DNA of 47,556 nt from Bacteroidia bacterium (GCA_022842625.1 JALHPG010000016.1:1-47556); one strand, 5' to 3'. Positions 33,911 through 43,861 are shown, counted from the first letter of the stretch. Numbers and translations: made by a program. Notes: a model not told the origin generated them from the sequence alone.

Positions 33911-33940
33911 TCTTGTGTCTTGCGTCCTACTTCTTGTATC
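33911..33940 (+). repeat. Pyrimidine-rich TCTTGTGTCTT repeat in the spacer after the lptC cluster
   Basis: The 130-bp spacer holds ATTAG repeats followed by TCTTGTGTCTTGCGTCC and TTCTTGTATC. The 11-mer TCTTGTGTCTT also occurs in four of the five TPR-array fusion junctions, where it encodes part of the signal peptide (the U6 junction has lost it). Stretches like this are familiar to me from Bacteroidota intergenic DNA, but I could not check that. Confidence 0.45.
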
Positions 33941-34012
33941 GTATTCGCCACTCATCCCAAAAAAACAAATTCGGTAATAATTAATTGTAAATTTATACCA
34001 ATTGCTTAAAAC

Positions 34013-35254
34013 ATGCTTAAGGTATTATTTAAAGAGAGTTTATTTTTTGCCTGGCAATCACTGGTTGCAAATAAATTGCGGTCTTTTTTAAGTCTGTTAG
34101 GTATTACCATTGGTATTTTTGCCATTATTTTAGTTTTTACCATTGTAGATGGTTTAGAAAATAATATTCGCGGTAGTATACAATCTCTTGGCAACAATGT
34201 AGTGTATATTCAAAAATGGCCATGGGATTTTGGTCCTGATTATCCATGGTGGAAGTATATGAATCGCCCTGTTCCACAATATTACGAATTGGATGATCTC
34301 CAAAAAAGATGTAAAAGTGTTGATGCCTTAGCTTACAGAATTGGAAAAAGAAAAACAATAAAATACAAGTCCAACAGTATTCAAAATGCTGTAGTTGCCG
34401 GTATTTCGCATGATTTTTATAAAATAAAAAATTTCGATCTAAGCTCCGGTCGTTATTTTACGCAGAATGAAACCGATGCAGGTTATCATTTAGCATTAAT
34501 AGGCGCTAACATTGCCAGTGGTCTTTTTCCTAATGAAGATCCTATTGGAAAAGAAGTTAAAATTGGAGGTTACAAAGCAGTTGTTATTGGTGTAATAAAA
34601 AAAGAAGGCGAAAGTTTATTGGGTAATAGTTTCGATTACCAAATAGTAACGCCATTTAATTTTGCGCGTTATTTTTTAGATCCAAAGTCCGAAAATTCTG
34701 ACCCGATCATTTATGCCAAAGCAAAACCAAATGTTACCAATGCCGAAATGATGAGCGAATTAACCGGTGTGTTGCGCGGCATCAGAAAACTAAAGCCCAT
34801 GGGCGAGCCAAACTTTGCATTGAACGAAACCAGTTTAATAAGCAAAGGCTTTGATGGCTTGTTTGATATTATTGGTACTGCAGGTTGGATAATAGGTGGC
34901 TTTTCAATTTTGGTGGGTGGTTTTGGGATCGCTAATATTATGTTTGTTTCAGTGCGTGAGCGTACTAATTTAATAGGTATCCAAAAAAGTTTAGGCGCAA
35001 AAAACTTTTTTATCTTAGTTCAGTTTTTGGGTGAAAGTGTTATGCTTAGCACTATTGGCGGTTTTTTTGGATTGCTCATTACTTATTTAATTACACTTTT
35101 AGGCAAAGATGCTATAGATATGGATATAAGTTTAACAAGCACTAATATTATTTTAGGTTTTACAATTTCAATTTTAATAGGAATTATTAGTGGTTTTATT
35201 CCCGCATATAGCGCCGCTCAACTCGACCCTGTAGAAGCCATTAGAAGTAACTAA
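34013..35254 (+). CDS. ABC transporter permease, MacB/FtsX type
   Basis: 413 residues: an N-terminal helix (about 20-45, LRSFLSLLGITIGIFAIILVFT) with the MacB_PCD start LFFAWQSLVANKLRSF, a periplasmic domain (about 50-280) and three C-terminal helices forming the FtsX domain (VGGFGIANIMFVSVRERTNLIGIQKSLGA, then EAIRSN at the end). MacB-type permeases couple ATP hydrolysis to work in the periplasm (efflux or lipoprotein handling) rather than passing substrate through the membrane. The ATPase gene is not next to it. A small membrane protein gene follows after 1 bp. Confidence 0.94.
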   Translation: MLKVLFKESLFFAWQSLVANKLRSFLSLLGITIGIFAIILVFTIVDGLENNIRGSIQSLGNNVVYIQKWPWDFGPDYPWWKYMNRPVPQYYELDDLQKRCKSVDALAYRIGKRKTIKYKSNSIQNAVVAGISHDFYKIKNFDLSSGRYFTQNETDAGYHLALIGANIASGLFPNEDPIGKEVKIGGYKAVVIGVIKKEGESLLGNSFDYQIVTPFNFARYFLDPKSENSDPIIYAKAKPNVTNAEMMSELTGVLRGIRKLKPMGEPNFALNETSLISKGFDGLFDIIGTAGWIIGGFSILVGGFGIANIMFVSVRERTNLIGIQKSLGAKNFFILVQFLGESVMLSTIGGFFGLLITYLITLLGKDAIDMDISLTSTNIILGFTISILIGIISGFIPAYSAAQLDPVEAIRSN

Positions 35255-35255
35255 T

Positions 35256-35594
35256 ATGACCAGACCAAAGATCATAACGTTTATTTGTATTATCGGTTAT
35301 TTATCGGTTGTATTTACCTTCCCGCAGGTATTTTCTCCTCAAATAAAAAAACTAGGGGTGCTAATGCCTGCTATTTATGGTATTCTTGTGGCAGCTAATT
35401 TTATTGCCTGTGTTGGTTTATGGTATTTTAAGCAATGGGGCGTTCAATTGTATTTGATCTCTGTTTTTGCAAAAACTCTTTTTTATCTCTTGGTCGACCA
35501 GGTAGGTTTTGGTTTTTATTTTAATATTGCCATTTCGGTAATTTTTATGTTTATTTTATTGCGGTTTTATCCTAAAATGGACCCAAATCTATAA
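35256..35594 (+). CDS. Small four-helix membrane protein
   Basis: 112 residues, almost entirely hydrophobic, with about four helices and short basic ends. The ATG lies 1 bp after the stop of the MacB-type gene, so both are likely on one mRNA. The text (PKIITFICIIGYLSVVFTFP, GLWYFKQWGVQLY) resembles small DoxX-like or DUF-type membrane proteins, but no family can be named with confidence. Confidence 0.75.
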   Translation: MTRPKIITFICIIGYLSVVFTFPQVFSPQIKKLGVLMPAIYGILVAANFIACVGLWYFKQWGVQLYLISVFAKTLFYLLVDQVGFGFYFNIAISVIFMFILLRFYPKMDPNL

Positions 35595-35661
35595 AGTCCG
35601 AATTATTATATCTAAAAAATAGGTATTATCATCTATAAAATTGCCTTTTCGAGATAAAAGT

Positions 35662-35694
35662 TTTGTATAGTAGAAAAAAAATTGTATATCTTTA
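35662..35694 (+). promoter_or_regulatory. Candidate recQ promoter
   Basis: TTTG at 35662-35665 and TATCTTTA at 35687-35694 (one mismatch to TAnnTTTG) are 21 bp apart, close to the usual spacing. They lie about 50 bp before the recQ start. There is no other gene between. Confidence 0.45.
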
Positions 35695-35741
35695 AAGGAG
35701 AAATTGAGTCTATTTACTCAGTAGAATACACATTTTAATCA

Positions 35742-37964
35742 ATGAAAAGTATAGTTGACGAGGTTGATACAGCAGAAGTTCTGGAAACATTAAAAAGTTT
35801 TTTTGGATTTGATGGCTTTAAAGGAACTCAGGAAAAGATAATAATGAACCTTTTGGCGGGCAAAGATACCTTTGTTATTATGCCAACCGGCGGCGGTAAG
35901 AGTTTATGCTACCAATTACCGGCAATAATGTCGGAAGGTACAGCTATCATCGTTTCTCCATTAATAGCCTTAATGAAGAATCAGGTGGATGCAATAAGAG
36001 GTTTTAGTAATGAAAATGGGATTGCTCATTTTTTAAATTCGTCACTTAATAAAGCAGAAATTGCAACGGTTAAAAAAGATGTTTTATCCGGAAAAACCAA
36101 ATTATTATACGTAGCACCCGAAACTTTAACTAAAGAAGATAATATTGCCTTTTTTAAAGAATTTAAAATTTCGTTTTTTGCAATAGACGAGGCACATTGT
36201 ATATCTGAGTGGGGTCATGATTTTCGTCCGGAATACAGAAGGTTGAGACCAATAATAGATGCGGTTGGTAATGTGCCTGTAATGGCTTTAACTGCTACCG
36301 CTACACCTAAGGTTCAGCAGGATATTCAAAAAAACCTTGGCATGTTAACGGCCAATTTATTTAAGTCTTCTTTTAATCGTGGTAATTTATATTATGAGGT
36401 ACGTGCAAAACAAAACGTAAATAAAGAAATTATTAAATATGTAAAGCAAAACAGTAATAAAAGTGGTATTATTTATTGCTTAAGCAGAAAAAAGGTTGAA
36501 GAAATTGCCGATGCATTAAAAGTGAATGGCATTAAAGCTAAACCTTACCATGCCGGATTAGATGCAAAAGAACGTGCGAAAACACAAGATGATTTTTTAA
36601 TGGAAGATGTTAAAGTAATTGTTGCTACAATTGCTTTTGGTATGGGAATTGATAAACCGGATGTTCGTTTTGTTATTCATCACGATATTCCTAAATCATT
36701 AGAAGGTTATTATCAAGAAACCGGCCGCGCAGGCAGAGATGGGGGAGAAGGAAATTGCGTTACATTTTACAGCCACGACGATATTTTAAAATTAGAGAAG
36801 TTTATGAAAGATAAGCCGGTTGCCGAACAGGAAATTGGTAAACAAATGCTTTCAGAAACTGCTTCCTTTGCTGAAACCAGCAGCTGTCGTCGTAAATTTA
36901 TCTTGCACTATTTTGGTGAAGAATTTGATGAGCCTAAATGTGCCGGCATGTGCGATAATTGCCGTCATCCAAAGCAAAAATTTGAAGCTCAAGAAGATCT
37001 TGAATTAGCTTTAGAGTCAGTTCTTGAAATGAAAGAAAGACATAAATTAAAAGATGTGATAAATGTGTTAATGGGAACATTAACAGCAACTGCTAAAACA
37101 TATAAACACAATAACCTCGAAAGTTGGGGCAAAGGGGTTGATCATGATAAAGATGATAAATTTTGGCAAGCAATATTAAGGCAAGCCATAGTTAATGGAT
37201 TTTTATCAAAGGATATTGAAAATTATGGTTTACTTAAAGTAACAGAAAAAGGTCATACGTTTTTAAAGAAACCATACAGTGTTAAATTTACCCGCGATCA
37301 CGATTACAATAATGTTGATAAAGACAGTGATGACGATGTAATGATTGGCGGAAAAGGCGGAAGTGGCGCAACAGATGAGGTTTTATATGCTTTATTAAAA
37401 GATCTTGTAAAGAAAACCGGGAAGCTTAAAAATTTACCTCCTTACGTTATTTTTCAGGAGTCTTCACTTGAAGAAATGGCCAATCAATATCCAATAACAA
37501 TGGAAGAATTGATCAAGATAAGTGGTGTTGGTTCGGGTAAAGCAGCAAAATTCGGAAAGCCTTTTATTGATCTAATTAAAAATTATGTAGAGGAGAATGA
37601 GATCGAAAGGCCTGTTGACATGGTAATTAAATCAGTTGCCAATAAATCGTTATTAAAAGTTTATATCATACAAAATATTGATCGAAAAATTAGTTTACGT
37701 GATATGGCAAAAAGTAAGAACCTTACTTTACCAGCGCTTTTAACCGAAATTGAAACTATTGTTGAATCCGGAACCAGAGTAAACATTAATTACTATATTG
37801 AAGATGTAGTTGATGAAGAGAAACAAGAAGAGGCGATGGATTATTTTAAAGAAAGCAAATCTGATAGTGTTGCAGAAGCATTAAAAGAGTTGGGAGAGAA
37901 TGACTATACCGAAGAAGAAATACGAGTAATGAGAATAAAATTCTTGTCTGATTTCGGAAATTAG
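35742..37964 (+). CDS. recQ: ATP-dependent DNA helicase RecQ
   Basis: 740 residues. RecQ is a 3'-5' helicase in recombination and fork repair. Visible parts: motif 0 ([14 protein letters not shown]), Walker [15 protein letters not shown] (48-61), DEAH box (149-152) followed by [13 protein letters not shown] with the aromatic-rich loop, TATATP, motif V/VI ([37 protein letters not shown]), the zinc-binding cysteines (CRRKFIL...CAGMCDNC), winged helix (RQC), and an HRDC domain (about 540-615). About 120 further residues after HRDC contain a helical, HTH-like segment ([17 protein letters not shown]) seen in longer Bacteroidota RecQ. It is flanked by its own promoter and terminator. Confidence 0.97.
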   Translation: MKSIVDEVDTAEVLETLKSFFGFDGFKGTQEKIIMNLLAGKDTFVIMPTGGGKSLCYQLPAIMSEGTAIIVSPLIALMKNQVDAIRGFSNENGIAHFLNSSLNKAEIATVKKDVLSGKTKLLYVAPETLTKEDNIAFFKEFKISFFAIDEAHCISEWGHDFRPEYRRLRPIIDAVGNVPVMALTATATPKVQQDIQKNLGMLTANLFKSSFNRGNLYYEVRAKQNVNKEIIKYVKQNSNKSGIIYCLSRKKVEEIADALKVNGIKAKPYHAGLDAKERAKTQDDFLMEDVKVIVATIAFGMGIDKPDVRFVIHHDIPKSLEGYYQETGRAGRDGGEGNCVTFYSHDDILKLEKFMKDKPVAEQEIGKQMLSETASFAETSSCRRKFILHYFGEEFDEPKCAGMCDNCRHPKQKFEAQEDLELALESVLEMKERHKLKDVINVLMGTLTATAKTYKHNNLESWGKGVDHDKDDKFWQAILRQAIVNGFLSKDIENYGLLKVTEKGHTFLKKPYSVKFTRDHDYNNVDKDSDDDVMIGGKGGSGATDEVLYALLKDLVKKTGKLKNLPPYVIFQESSLEEMANQYPITMEELIKISGVGSGKAAKFGKPFIDLIKNYVEENEIERPVDMVIKSVANKSLLKVYIIQNIDRKISLRDMAKSKNLTLPALLTEIETIVESGTRVNINYYIEDVVDEEKQEEAMDYFKESKSDSVAEALKELGENDYTEEEIRVMRIKFLSDFGN

Positions 37965-38001
37965 AAATAGGAGCGTTTTTGCTTTTTGTACCAAATTTAT
38001 A

Positions 38002-38035
38002 AATATCCCGCACAAAATATGCGGGATATTTTTTT
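38002..38035 (+). terminator. Intrinsic terminator after recQ
   Basis: A perfect 11-bp stem, AATATCCCGCA (38002-38012) / TGCGGGATATT (38020-38030), with a 7-base loop is followed by a T run to 38035. It is 38 bp past the recQ stop. Confidence 0.92.
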
Positions 38036-38121
38036 AAGCATTTATGCCGTCTTTAAAACATTAAAACTTTCTAATTTTTTGATAATATATTTTCTTTTTT
38101 TTCGTTTCTTTGAAATAGCCC

Positions 38122-39696
38122 ATGTTTTCAGAAAAAATCCATAGATATTTATTTTTATTTGGCGTTTGTTCTCTGGCTTTTGGCATTATGATGGGTACAG
38201 TGCCCACAAGCGTTCCTCAGTTTATATTATTAGGTAATTGGTTAATTGAGGGCAATTTTAAAAGAAAATGGGATCAGTTAAGATCAAATAAATTATTCTG
38301 GATCATTATTTCGTTGTTTTTGTTACACGTTATAGGATTAATTTACACTCAGGATATGATTGCCGGAATAAATGATGTGCGCATTAAACTACCTTTATTA
38401 TTTCTTCCGGTTCTTTTTTTTACTTCCAAGCCTTTGCAGCAAAAAGAATTTAAAATTTTATTGTTATGTTTTTTACTAGGCTCTTTTGTAAATTCACTTT
38501 GGTGCCTGATTTATAATTTTGTTTTGCATACTAACGATGTGGTTAGAAATGCTTCAAGATTTATGAGTCACATCCGTTTAGGCTTATACCTAAATGTAGC
38601 TATAGCTGTATGTTTTTATTTTATTTTTGAAAGAAGGAATAATCTTCAAAAATTTTTATTTGGTATACTACTTATTTATTTCGTTTATGTTTTACATGCA
38701 TTGGGATTAGCCTCGGGTATTGTAAATTTGATCATTGTTAGTTTGGCTTCATTAATTGTTTTTCTTTTTAAGCAAAACAAATATATTAAGGCACTTTCAT
38801 TTGCAGTTATACTTTCAGGCGCTTTTTTTGGGTTTAATTTTTTGAATACAATTTTTAGTTCTCAATTAACCACTCTTAAAACCGAAAATAATATTCCTCA
38901 CAAAAACGGACCCACCGGTAATGTTTATTTAAATTACGAATCAACTACACAAAAAGAAAATGGAAATTTTGTTTTTATAAATATTCAGCCAACCGAATTA
39001 AAGAACGAATGGCAAAAACGTTTTCCTCAAGATAGTTTTAGTTATATGCCAAATCCTCATAACTTGCAACGCTATGAGGTTTTACTGCGTTATATGGCCA
39101 GTAAGGGATTGTATAAAGATTCGTTAGGGTTAACAAAACTAAGCGCTACTGATATTTTAAATATTAAAAATAATGTAACTAATTACCTATATCCAAATTG
39201 GAGTTTTTTACATAAACGTATTTATGAATTTGTTTGGGAGTATGATGAGTTTGTAAATGAAAGAAACATAAACGGTCATTCGTTAACTATGCGTTTATAT
39301 TTTTGGAAGGCCGCCATTTCCTTGATCCAAAAAAATATGCTTATTGGAGTTGGTACCGGTGATGTGCAAGGCGAATTAAATAAAACTTATACCGATACAA
39401 ATTCTCCTTTAAATGTTGATTGGTATAAACGTCCGCACAATCAGTTCTTAACTATAACAGTTGCACTAGGTATAGTTGGATTATTACTTTTTTTATTCAG
39501 TTTTGTATATCCGGTTATTAAATTAAAAAGTCAATTACATCGCTTATTTTGGCCTTATTTTTTAGTTCTGTGTATTTCTTTTATTTTAGAGGATACACTC
39601 GAAACACAAGCAGGCTTAAGCTTTTACGCTTTCTTTTATACCTTGTTTATTAGTGAGGCTTTTTTTAAAAAGCAACAAAGTCCTGAGGGTTTATAG
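38122..39696 (+). CDS. O-antigen ligase / polymerase-like membrane protein
   Basis: 524 residues with about ten transmembrane helices and one large periplasmic loop (about residues 245-400), the layout of WaaL/Wzy_C proteins that transfer or polymerise surface glycans. Support comes from the loop that ends in LTMRLYFWKAAISLIQKNMLIGVGTGDVQGEL and the conserved RPHNQFLTITVALGIVGLLLFL (family histidine and YHNxxL-like element). Arg residues in SHIRLGLYL are also typical. It converges on the M23 peptidase gene with a 32-bp overlap of the 3' ends. Which glycan it acts on is unknown. Confidence 0.87.
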   Translation: MFSEKIHRYLFLFGVCSLAFGIMMGTVPTSVPQFILLGNWLIEGNFKRKWDQLRSNKLFWIIISLFLLHVIGLIYTQDMIAGINDVRIKLPLLFLPVLFFTSKPLQQKEFKILLLCFLLGSFVNSLWCLIYNFVLHTNDVVRNASRFMSHIRLGLYLNVAIAVCFYFIFERRNNLQKFLFGILLIYFVYVLHALGLASGIVNLIIVSLASLIVFLFKQNKYIKALSFAVILSGAFFGFNFLNTIFSSQLTTLKTENNIPHKNGPTGNVYLNYESTTQKENGNFVFINIQPTELKNEWQKRFPQDSFSYMPNPHNLQRYEVLLRYMASKGLYKDSLGLTKLSATDILNIKNNVTNYLYPNWSFLHKRIYEFVWEYDEFVNERNINGHSLTMRLYFWKAAISLIQKNMLIGVGTGDVQGELNKTYTDTNSPLNVDWYKRPHNQFLTITVALGIVGLLLFLFSFVYPVIKLKSQLHRLFWPYFLVLCISFILEDTLETQAGLSFYAFFYTLFISEAFFKKQQSPEGL

Positions 39697-40531
39697 GTTG
39701 CCCATCAAACCACAATTCAAAATGTAAGTGTGGCCCTTTACTTTTTTCACCCGTATTTCCTACTACCGAAATTGCTTCACCCGCTTTAATTCTATCGCCG
39801 GTCTTTTTTAATAAAGTTGAGTTGTGTTTGTATATACTGGTTAAATTATTATTATGTTGGATCTGAATGATGTTTCCATCTTCTGCAGAAAATCCACTAA
39901 AAATAATCGTTCCGTCTAAAGTAGATTTAACGGTTTCGTCGGGTTTTGTTACGATGTCTATCCCAAAATGATTTTCGGTTAAATTAAAAGATGTTGTTAT
40001 TATTCCGGTTGCCGGAGTAAAAAATACAATGTCGCTAAGGCCTTTATATTTGGCTTTTGTGGCAATAGAAGTTGTTTTATTTTGCTCAATATCGGTTCTA
40101 AACTCTAAATCTGTTTCACTAGGTTTAGTATTAACATTTGCGTATTTCCCTGTGGTGTCTTTTTTAGGCTTTTCGGTTTTGGTTTCAAATTTTTCATTCA
40201 ATACATTCAAAATGCTATTCATATAAAGGGCTCTCGATTCTATCGTTTGCTCCATAGAATCTGCCTTTTGACTAAGCTCTAAAATCTGTTTTCTTTCAGC
40301 AACAGTTCCGTAACCAGGAATGTATTCGCGAAAAGGCGTAAATGCTACCAGGCTTATTACAAGGGTAGTCATTATTATGGTAATGGCAAATATCCCTATA
40401 ATTATACCTAGTGGCGATAGTCGCAAAGATATCTTTTCGCCAAAAGTATTGTCGTTTAAAATCACTAAGCGGTACTTATTGTTCAAAAACTCACCAAAGC
40501 GCTTCCAGCGGCTATTTTTATTATCTACCAT
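39665..40531 (-). CDS. Membrane-anchored M23 (LytM) peptidase
   Basis: 288 residues: a cytosolic N-terminus, one helix (about 39-62), a coiled-coil stretch (about 75-115) and a C-terminal LytM domain (about 170-285). The zinc motif is intact: NHFGID (His and Asp ligands) and HLHFE (His ligand and catalytic His). It therefore looks like an active DD-endopeptidase on peptidoglycan rather than an EnvC-type inactive regulator. It overlaps the O-antigen ligase-like gene tail to tail. The divergent TetR operon starts 100 bp upstream. Confidence 0.93.
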   Translation of the reverse strand: MVDNKNSRWKRFGEFLNNKYRLVILNDNTFGEKISLRLSPLGIIIGIFAITIIMTTLVISLVAFTPFREYIPGYGTVAERKQILELSQKADSMEQTIESRALYMNSILNVLNEKFETKTEKPKKDTTGKYANVNTKPSETDLEFRTDIEQNKTTSIATKAKYKGLSDIVFFTPATGIITTSFNLTENHFGIDIVTKPDETVKSTLDGTIIFSGFSAEDGNIIQIQHNNNLTSIYKHNSTLLKKTGDRIKAGEAISVVGNTGEKSKGPHLHFELWFDGQPINPQDFVAF

Positions 40532-40577
40532 TTAAGGTGTAAAGATGCAAAAAAAATAATTTATAAATTTTCCCGAC

Positions 40578-40605
40578 GGAAACTTGCAAGACATTAAAAG
40601 TTTCC
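40578..40605. promoter_or_regulatory. Palindromic operator of the TetR efflux operon
   Basis: GGAAACTT (40578-40585) and AAGTTTCC (40598-40605) form a perfect 8-bp inverted repeat with a 12-bp spacer, 27 bp before the TetR start. It covers the -33 element and reaches almost to the -7 box, the right place for repression. TetR-family dimers bind sites of this size. I infer autorepression and control of the downstream efflux genes. Confidence 0.72.
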
Positions 40606-40614
40606 ATAGTTTTG
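40584..40614 (+). promoter_or_regulatory. Promoter of the TetR-TolC-MFP-RND operon
   Basis: TTG (40584-40586, in CTTG) and TAGTTTTG (40607-40614, full match to TAnnTTTG) are 20 bp apart. The expected start of transcription is 10-15 bp before the ATG at 40632. It is overlapped by the palindromic operator. Confidence 0.6.
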
Positions 40615-40631
40615 TACCCTAAATACACAAA

Positions 40632-41252
40632 ATGGAGCCACAAGAAAAAATATTAAAAACTTCTTTAGAGTTGTTTTTTAAGTATGGCATTAAGCGTGTA
40701 ACCATGGATGAAATTGCCAAAGAGCTTGGTATGTCTAAAAAAACTATTTATCATTTTTATAAAGAAAAAGACGAATTAGTGAATCAGCTTTGCGAAATGG
40801 AAATGGTAGGCCAGGAATGTATTTTTAACGAAATAAATTCAAATGCAAATGATCCAATACACGAGATCATGTTAATTTCTCTTAAAATGAGAGAAATGAT
40901 GCAAAACATAAACCCAATCTTTTTTCTTGATCTGCAAAAATTTTATCCTGTTGCATTCGAACGTTTTCAAAAATTTAAACGAGAGTGCGCCTATAAAAAT
41001 GTATATGATAATATAAAAAAGGGGCAACAATTAGGCGTTTATAGAGCCGACCTAGATGTTGAGTTTACCGCAAAATACCGCTTATCGCAAATTGATATGC
41101 TCATGTTTGGAAATTATTTTTCCTTTGAAGTAATAAGTTTTACAAAATCTTCTGAACTTATTTTGGATTTGTTTGCTTATGGAATATGCACATTAAAAGG
41201 ACATAAATTGATGGATAATTACAAGAAAATTAAAGAAGAAGAATTTAAATAA
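40632..41252 (+). CDS. TetR-family repressor of the efflux operon
   Basis: 206 residues. The N-terminal HTH is clear (residues 5-50: ILKTSLELFFKYGIKRVTMDEIAKELGMSKKTIYHFYKEKDEL). The C-terminal ligand domain is all helical and variable, as usual for the family. It is the first gene of an operon with TolC, MFP and RND genes (gaps of 9, 15 and 80 bp) and lies behind its own palindromic operator. Such regulators bind hydrophobic drugs or metabolites and release DNA; the ligand here is unknown. Confidence 0.94.
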   Translation: MEPQEKILKTSLELFFKYGIKRVTMDEIAKELGMSKKTIYHFYKEKDELVNQLCEMEMVGQECIFNEINSNANDPIHEIMLISLKMREMMQNINPIFFLDLQKFYPVAFERFQKFKRECAYKNVYDNIKKGQQLGVYRADLDVEFTAKYRLSQIDMLMFGNYFSFEVISFTKSSELILDLFAYGICTLKGHKLMDNYKKIKEEEFK

Positions 41253-41261
41253 AATAATAAA

Positions 41262-42629
41262 ATGCAAAATTTAAAAATGTTAAAGGCAAATAAACAATCG
41301 TTTATATTATCATTGGTTATGATATTATTTACTACTGCAAACGCGCAAGAAAGTAACAATGTCAATTATAGTTTACGGCAATCTATTGATTATGCAATTA
41401 AAAACAGTCCAAATTATTTGAATTCAGAATTGGATCTGAAAAATGCAGAATACAGAAAGAAGGAAATAACCGGTTTAGGTTTGCCACAGGTTTCGGGGAG
41501 CGTTGATCTAAAAAATTATTTAGAGCTTCCAACTCAATTATTACCCGGGCAATTTTTTGGTGCTCCGGCAGGAACATATATTCCGGTTAGGTTTGGAACA
41601 AAGTATAATTCAACTGCAGGTATAAATGCCTCTCAATTAATATTTAGTAGCGATTATATTTTTGGATTAAAAGCATCTACAGAATTTATTAACCTGTCTA
41701 AAATAAGCGTTACCCGCTCTAAGGCCGAGCTTGTTTCTCAAGTGTCAAAAGCATATTACACAGTTATTATTAACCGCGATAGAATTAAATTATTAGACGC
41801 AAATGTTGTTCGTTTAAAAAAGATCTTAGATGACACAAAAGCATTTAATAAACAAGGTTTTGCAGAGTTAATTGATGTTGAACGACTAGAAGTTCAATAC
41901 AATAATCTTACAACAGAAAAAGATAAAACAGTGCGTTTAATTGGATTGTCGGAAACAGTTTTAAAGTTTCAGATGGGATATAAATTAAGCGACCCAATTA
42001 TTCTATCAGATAGTTTAAATATTAATACAGATACTTTTGAAGAATTAAGCTCTTCAAAAATTGATATTACTAAACGCCCGGATTATCAGCTTTTGAAGGC
42101 TCAACAAAGTTTATTAGACATTGATGTTAAACGGTTAAAGTGGGGTTATATGCCAACTTTGGCAGCTTATGGCGCCTATCAGTACAACGCACAACGCGAA
42201 AAATTTGATTTTTTGGATACAGAACAACAATGGTTTAAAATAGCTTTGATTGGCGCTACCTTAAACTTAACGATTTTTGACGGTTTTCAAAGACATAACA
42301 AAATACAACAAGCTAAAATTTCATCATTAAAGAATCTAAATACAATTAAAGCAATTGAGCAGGCAGGTGAACTTGAAGCTACTGTTGCAAGTATAACTTA
42401 TAACAATGCCTATCAAAGTGTTTTAGTTCAAAAGAAAAATATGGTACTTGCCCAGCATGTGTATGATGTTGCCCAAAAAAAATATCAAGGCGGTGTTGGA
42501 ACCAGTTTGGAGATTGTAAATGCCGAAACCTCTTTAAAAGAAGCGCAAACGAATTATTACAATGCGGTTTATGACATGTTAATTGCAAAAATTGATTATC
42601 AAAAAGCTATAGGAACTCTTACCAAATAA
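41262..42629 (+). CDS. TolC-family outer-membrane factor
   Basis: 455 residues with signal peptide (SFILSLVMILFTTANAQ, cleaved before E or Q). The mature part has the doubled TolC pattern: SLRQSIDYAIKNSPNYLNSELDLKNAEYRKKEITGLGLPQVSGSV in the first half and a second outer-membrane-efflux repeat from about residue 250 (KRPDYQLLKAQQSLLDIDVKRLKWGYMPTLAAYGAY), with KYQGGVGTSLEIVNAETSLKEAQTNYYNAVYD near the end. It forms the outer-membrane channel for the MFP and RND genes that follow. It begins 9 bp after the TetR stop. Confidence 0.95.
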   Translation: MQNLKMLKANKQSFILSLVMILFTTANAQESNNVNYSLRQSIDYAIKNSPNYLNSELDLKNAEYRKKEITGLGLPQVSGSVDLKNYLELPTQLLPGQFFGAPAGTYIPVRFGTKYNSTAGINASQLIFSSDYIFGLKASTEFINLSKISVTRSKAELVSQVSKAYYTVIINRDRIKLLDANVVRLKKILDDTKAFNKQGFAELIDVERLEVQYNNLTTEKDKTVRLIGLSETVLKFQMGYKLSDPIILSDSLNINTDTFEELSSSKIDITKRPDYQLLKAQQSLLDIDVKRLKWGYMPTLAAYGAYQYNAQREKFDFLDTEQQWFKIALIGATLNLTIFDGFQRHNKIQQAKISSLKNLNTIKAIEQAGELEATVASITYNNAYQSVLVQKKNMVLAQHVYDVAQKKYQGGVGTSLEIVNAETSLKEAQTNYYNAVYDMLIAKIDYQKAIGTLTK

Positions 42630-42674
42630 TTTTAAAAACAAAGTATGATATTACAGAATATAAAAAGTAAAAAA

Positions 42675-43781
42675 ATGAAAAATTTAATTCTACCAATTAT
42701 TGTTGCAGTAGTTATTTTTTCTTCATGTGGTGGAGAAAATACAGAAAATCTTGCTGACCTTAAAAAACAACAAGCGGATTTAAAAACGCAATTAGCTGAA
42801 ATTTCTACGAAAATTTCAAAATTAGAAGGTGACTCAAATAAAAAGTTTGTTTTAATAGAGGCGTCTGCAATCGTTCCTGATTTTTTTAAGACATATATTA
42901 ATGTTCAAGGCAGAGTAGATGCAGAAGAAAGTGTTTCTTTATCTTCACAAATGCCCGGCACGATTATTAAGATAAATGTTAAGGCGGGAGATGAAATAAC
43001 AAAAGGACAAATTTTGGCCGAAACGGACGCCCGTGTTTTATACCAAAGCATATCTGATCTGCAAACAAGTGCCGAATTTGTTAATCAGTTATATGATAAA
43101 CAAAAAGCATTATGGGATCAAAAGATCGGAACAGAGATTCAATATTTGCAGGCAAAATCACAAAAAGAAAGTATGGAAAAAAAATTGTCTACGTTGCAAG
43201 AACAAGTTCGTATGACAAAAATTATTTCTCCTATCGACGGAACTATCGATGCTGTTGATATAAAGTTAGGTCAGTTAACCGCTCCCGGAATGCCTGCAAT
43301 TCGTGTGATCAATTTTAATAATTTAAAAATAAAGGCAGATCTTGCAGAGAGCTATGCTTCTAAAGTGCATAAAGGAGATGATGTAATTATTAGATTCCCT
43401 GATTCAAATGATACAATTAAAGCTAAAGTTTCTTACGCGTCTCGTTCTATCAGTCCATTAAACAGAACGTTTGGAGTTGAAATAGACTTGGATGATCAAA
43501 AAGAGTATCATCCAAATCAAATTGCTATAATTAATATAAATGATTATGTGTCTAAAAAACCGGTAATCTCTATTCCTGTAAATTATGTTCAAAAAGATCT
43601 AAAAGGTTTGTATTATGTTTTTGTTGCTGCAAATAACGTTGTAGAAAAGAAAAATGTGATCTTAGGAAGAGAGTATAACGGCTTAACCGAGGTTACCGAA
43701 GGCTTATTGGCAACTGATCTACTTATTACTTCAGGTTACGACGGCTTAAATGAAGGTGATGCGGTTAAAATAAAAGAGTAA
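42675..43781 (+). CDS. RND efflux periplasmic adaptor (HlyD/AcrA-like lipoprotein)
   Basis: From the ATG at 42675 the product has 368 residues and a lipoprotein signal with lipobox FSSC (Cys18). An upstream ATG at 42645 would add ten polar residues before the signal, so the inner one is preferred. The order is typical: coiled coil (about 25-50), first lipoyl half-motif (LSSQMPGTIIKINVKAGDEITKGQILAETD), hairpin, second lipoyl half (MTKIISPIDGTIDAVDIKLGQLTAPGMPAIRV), beta-barrel and membrane-proximal domain (NGLTEVTEGLLATDLLITSGYDGLNEGDAVKI). It links the RND pump to the TolC channel. Confidence 0.95.
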   Translation: MKNLILPIIVAVVIFSSCGGENTENLADLKKQQADLKTQLAEISTKISKLEGDSNKKFVLIEASAIVPDFFKTYINVQGRVDAEESVSLSSQMPGTIIKINVKAGDEITKGQILAETDARVLYQSISDLQTSAEFVNQLYDKQKALWDQKIGTEIQYLQAKSQKESMEKKLSTLQEQVRMTKIISPIDGTIDAVDIKLGQLTAPGMPAIRVINFNNLKIKADLAESYASKVHKGDDVIIRFPDSNDTIKAKVSYASRSISPLNRTFGVEIDLDDQKEYHPNQIAIININDYVSKKPVISIPVNYVQKDLKGLYYVFVAANNVVEKKNVILGREYNGLTEVTEGLLATDLLITSGYDGLNEGDAVKIKE

Positions 43782-43861
43782 TTCGATAGTACCCTTTGTT
43801 AAAATAATTAATTAAGAAAAATATAATTGTCAAATTAATCAATTGACTAATTTAAAAAGAT

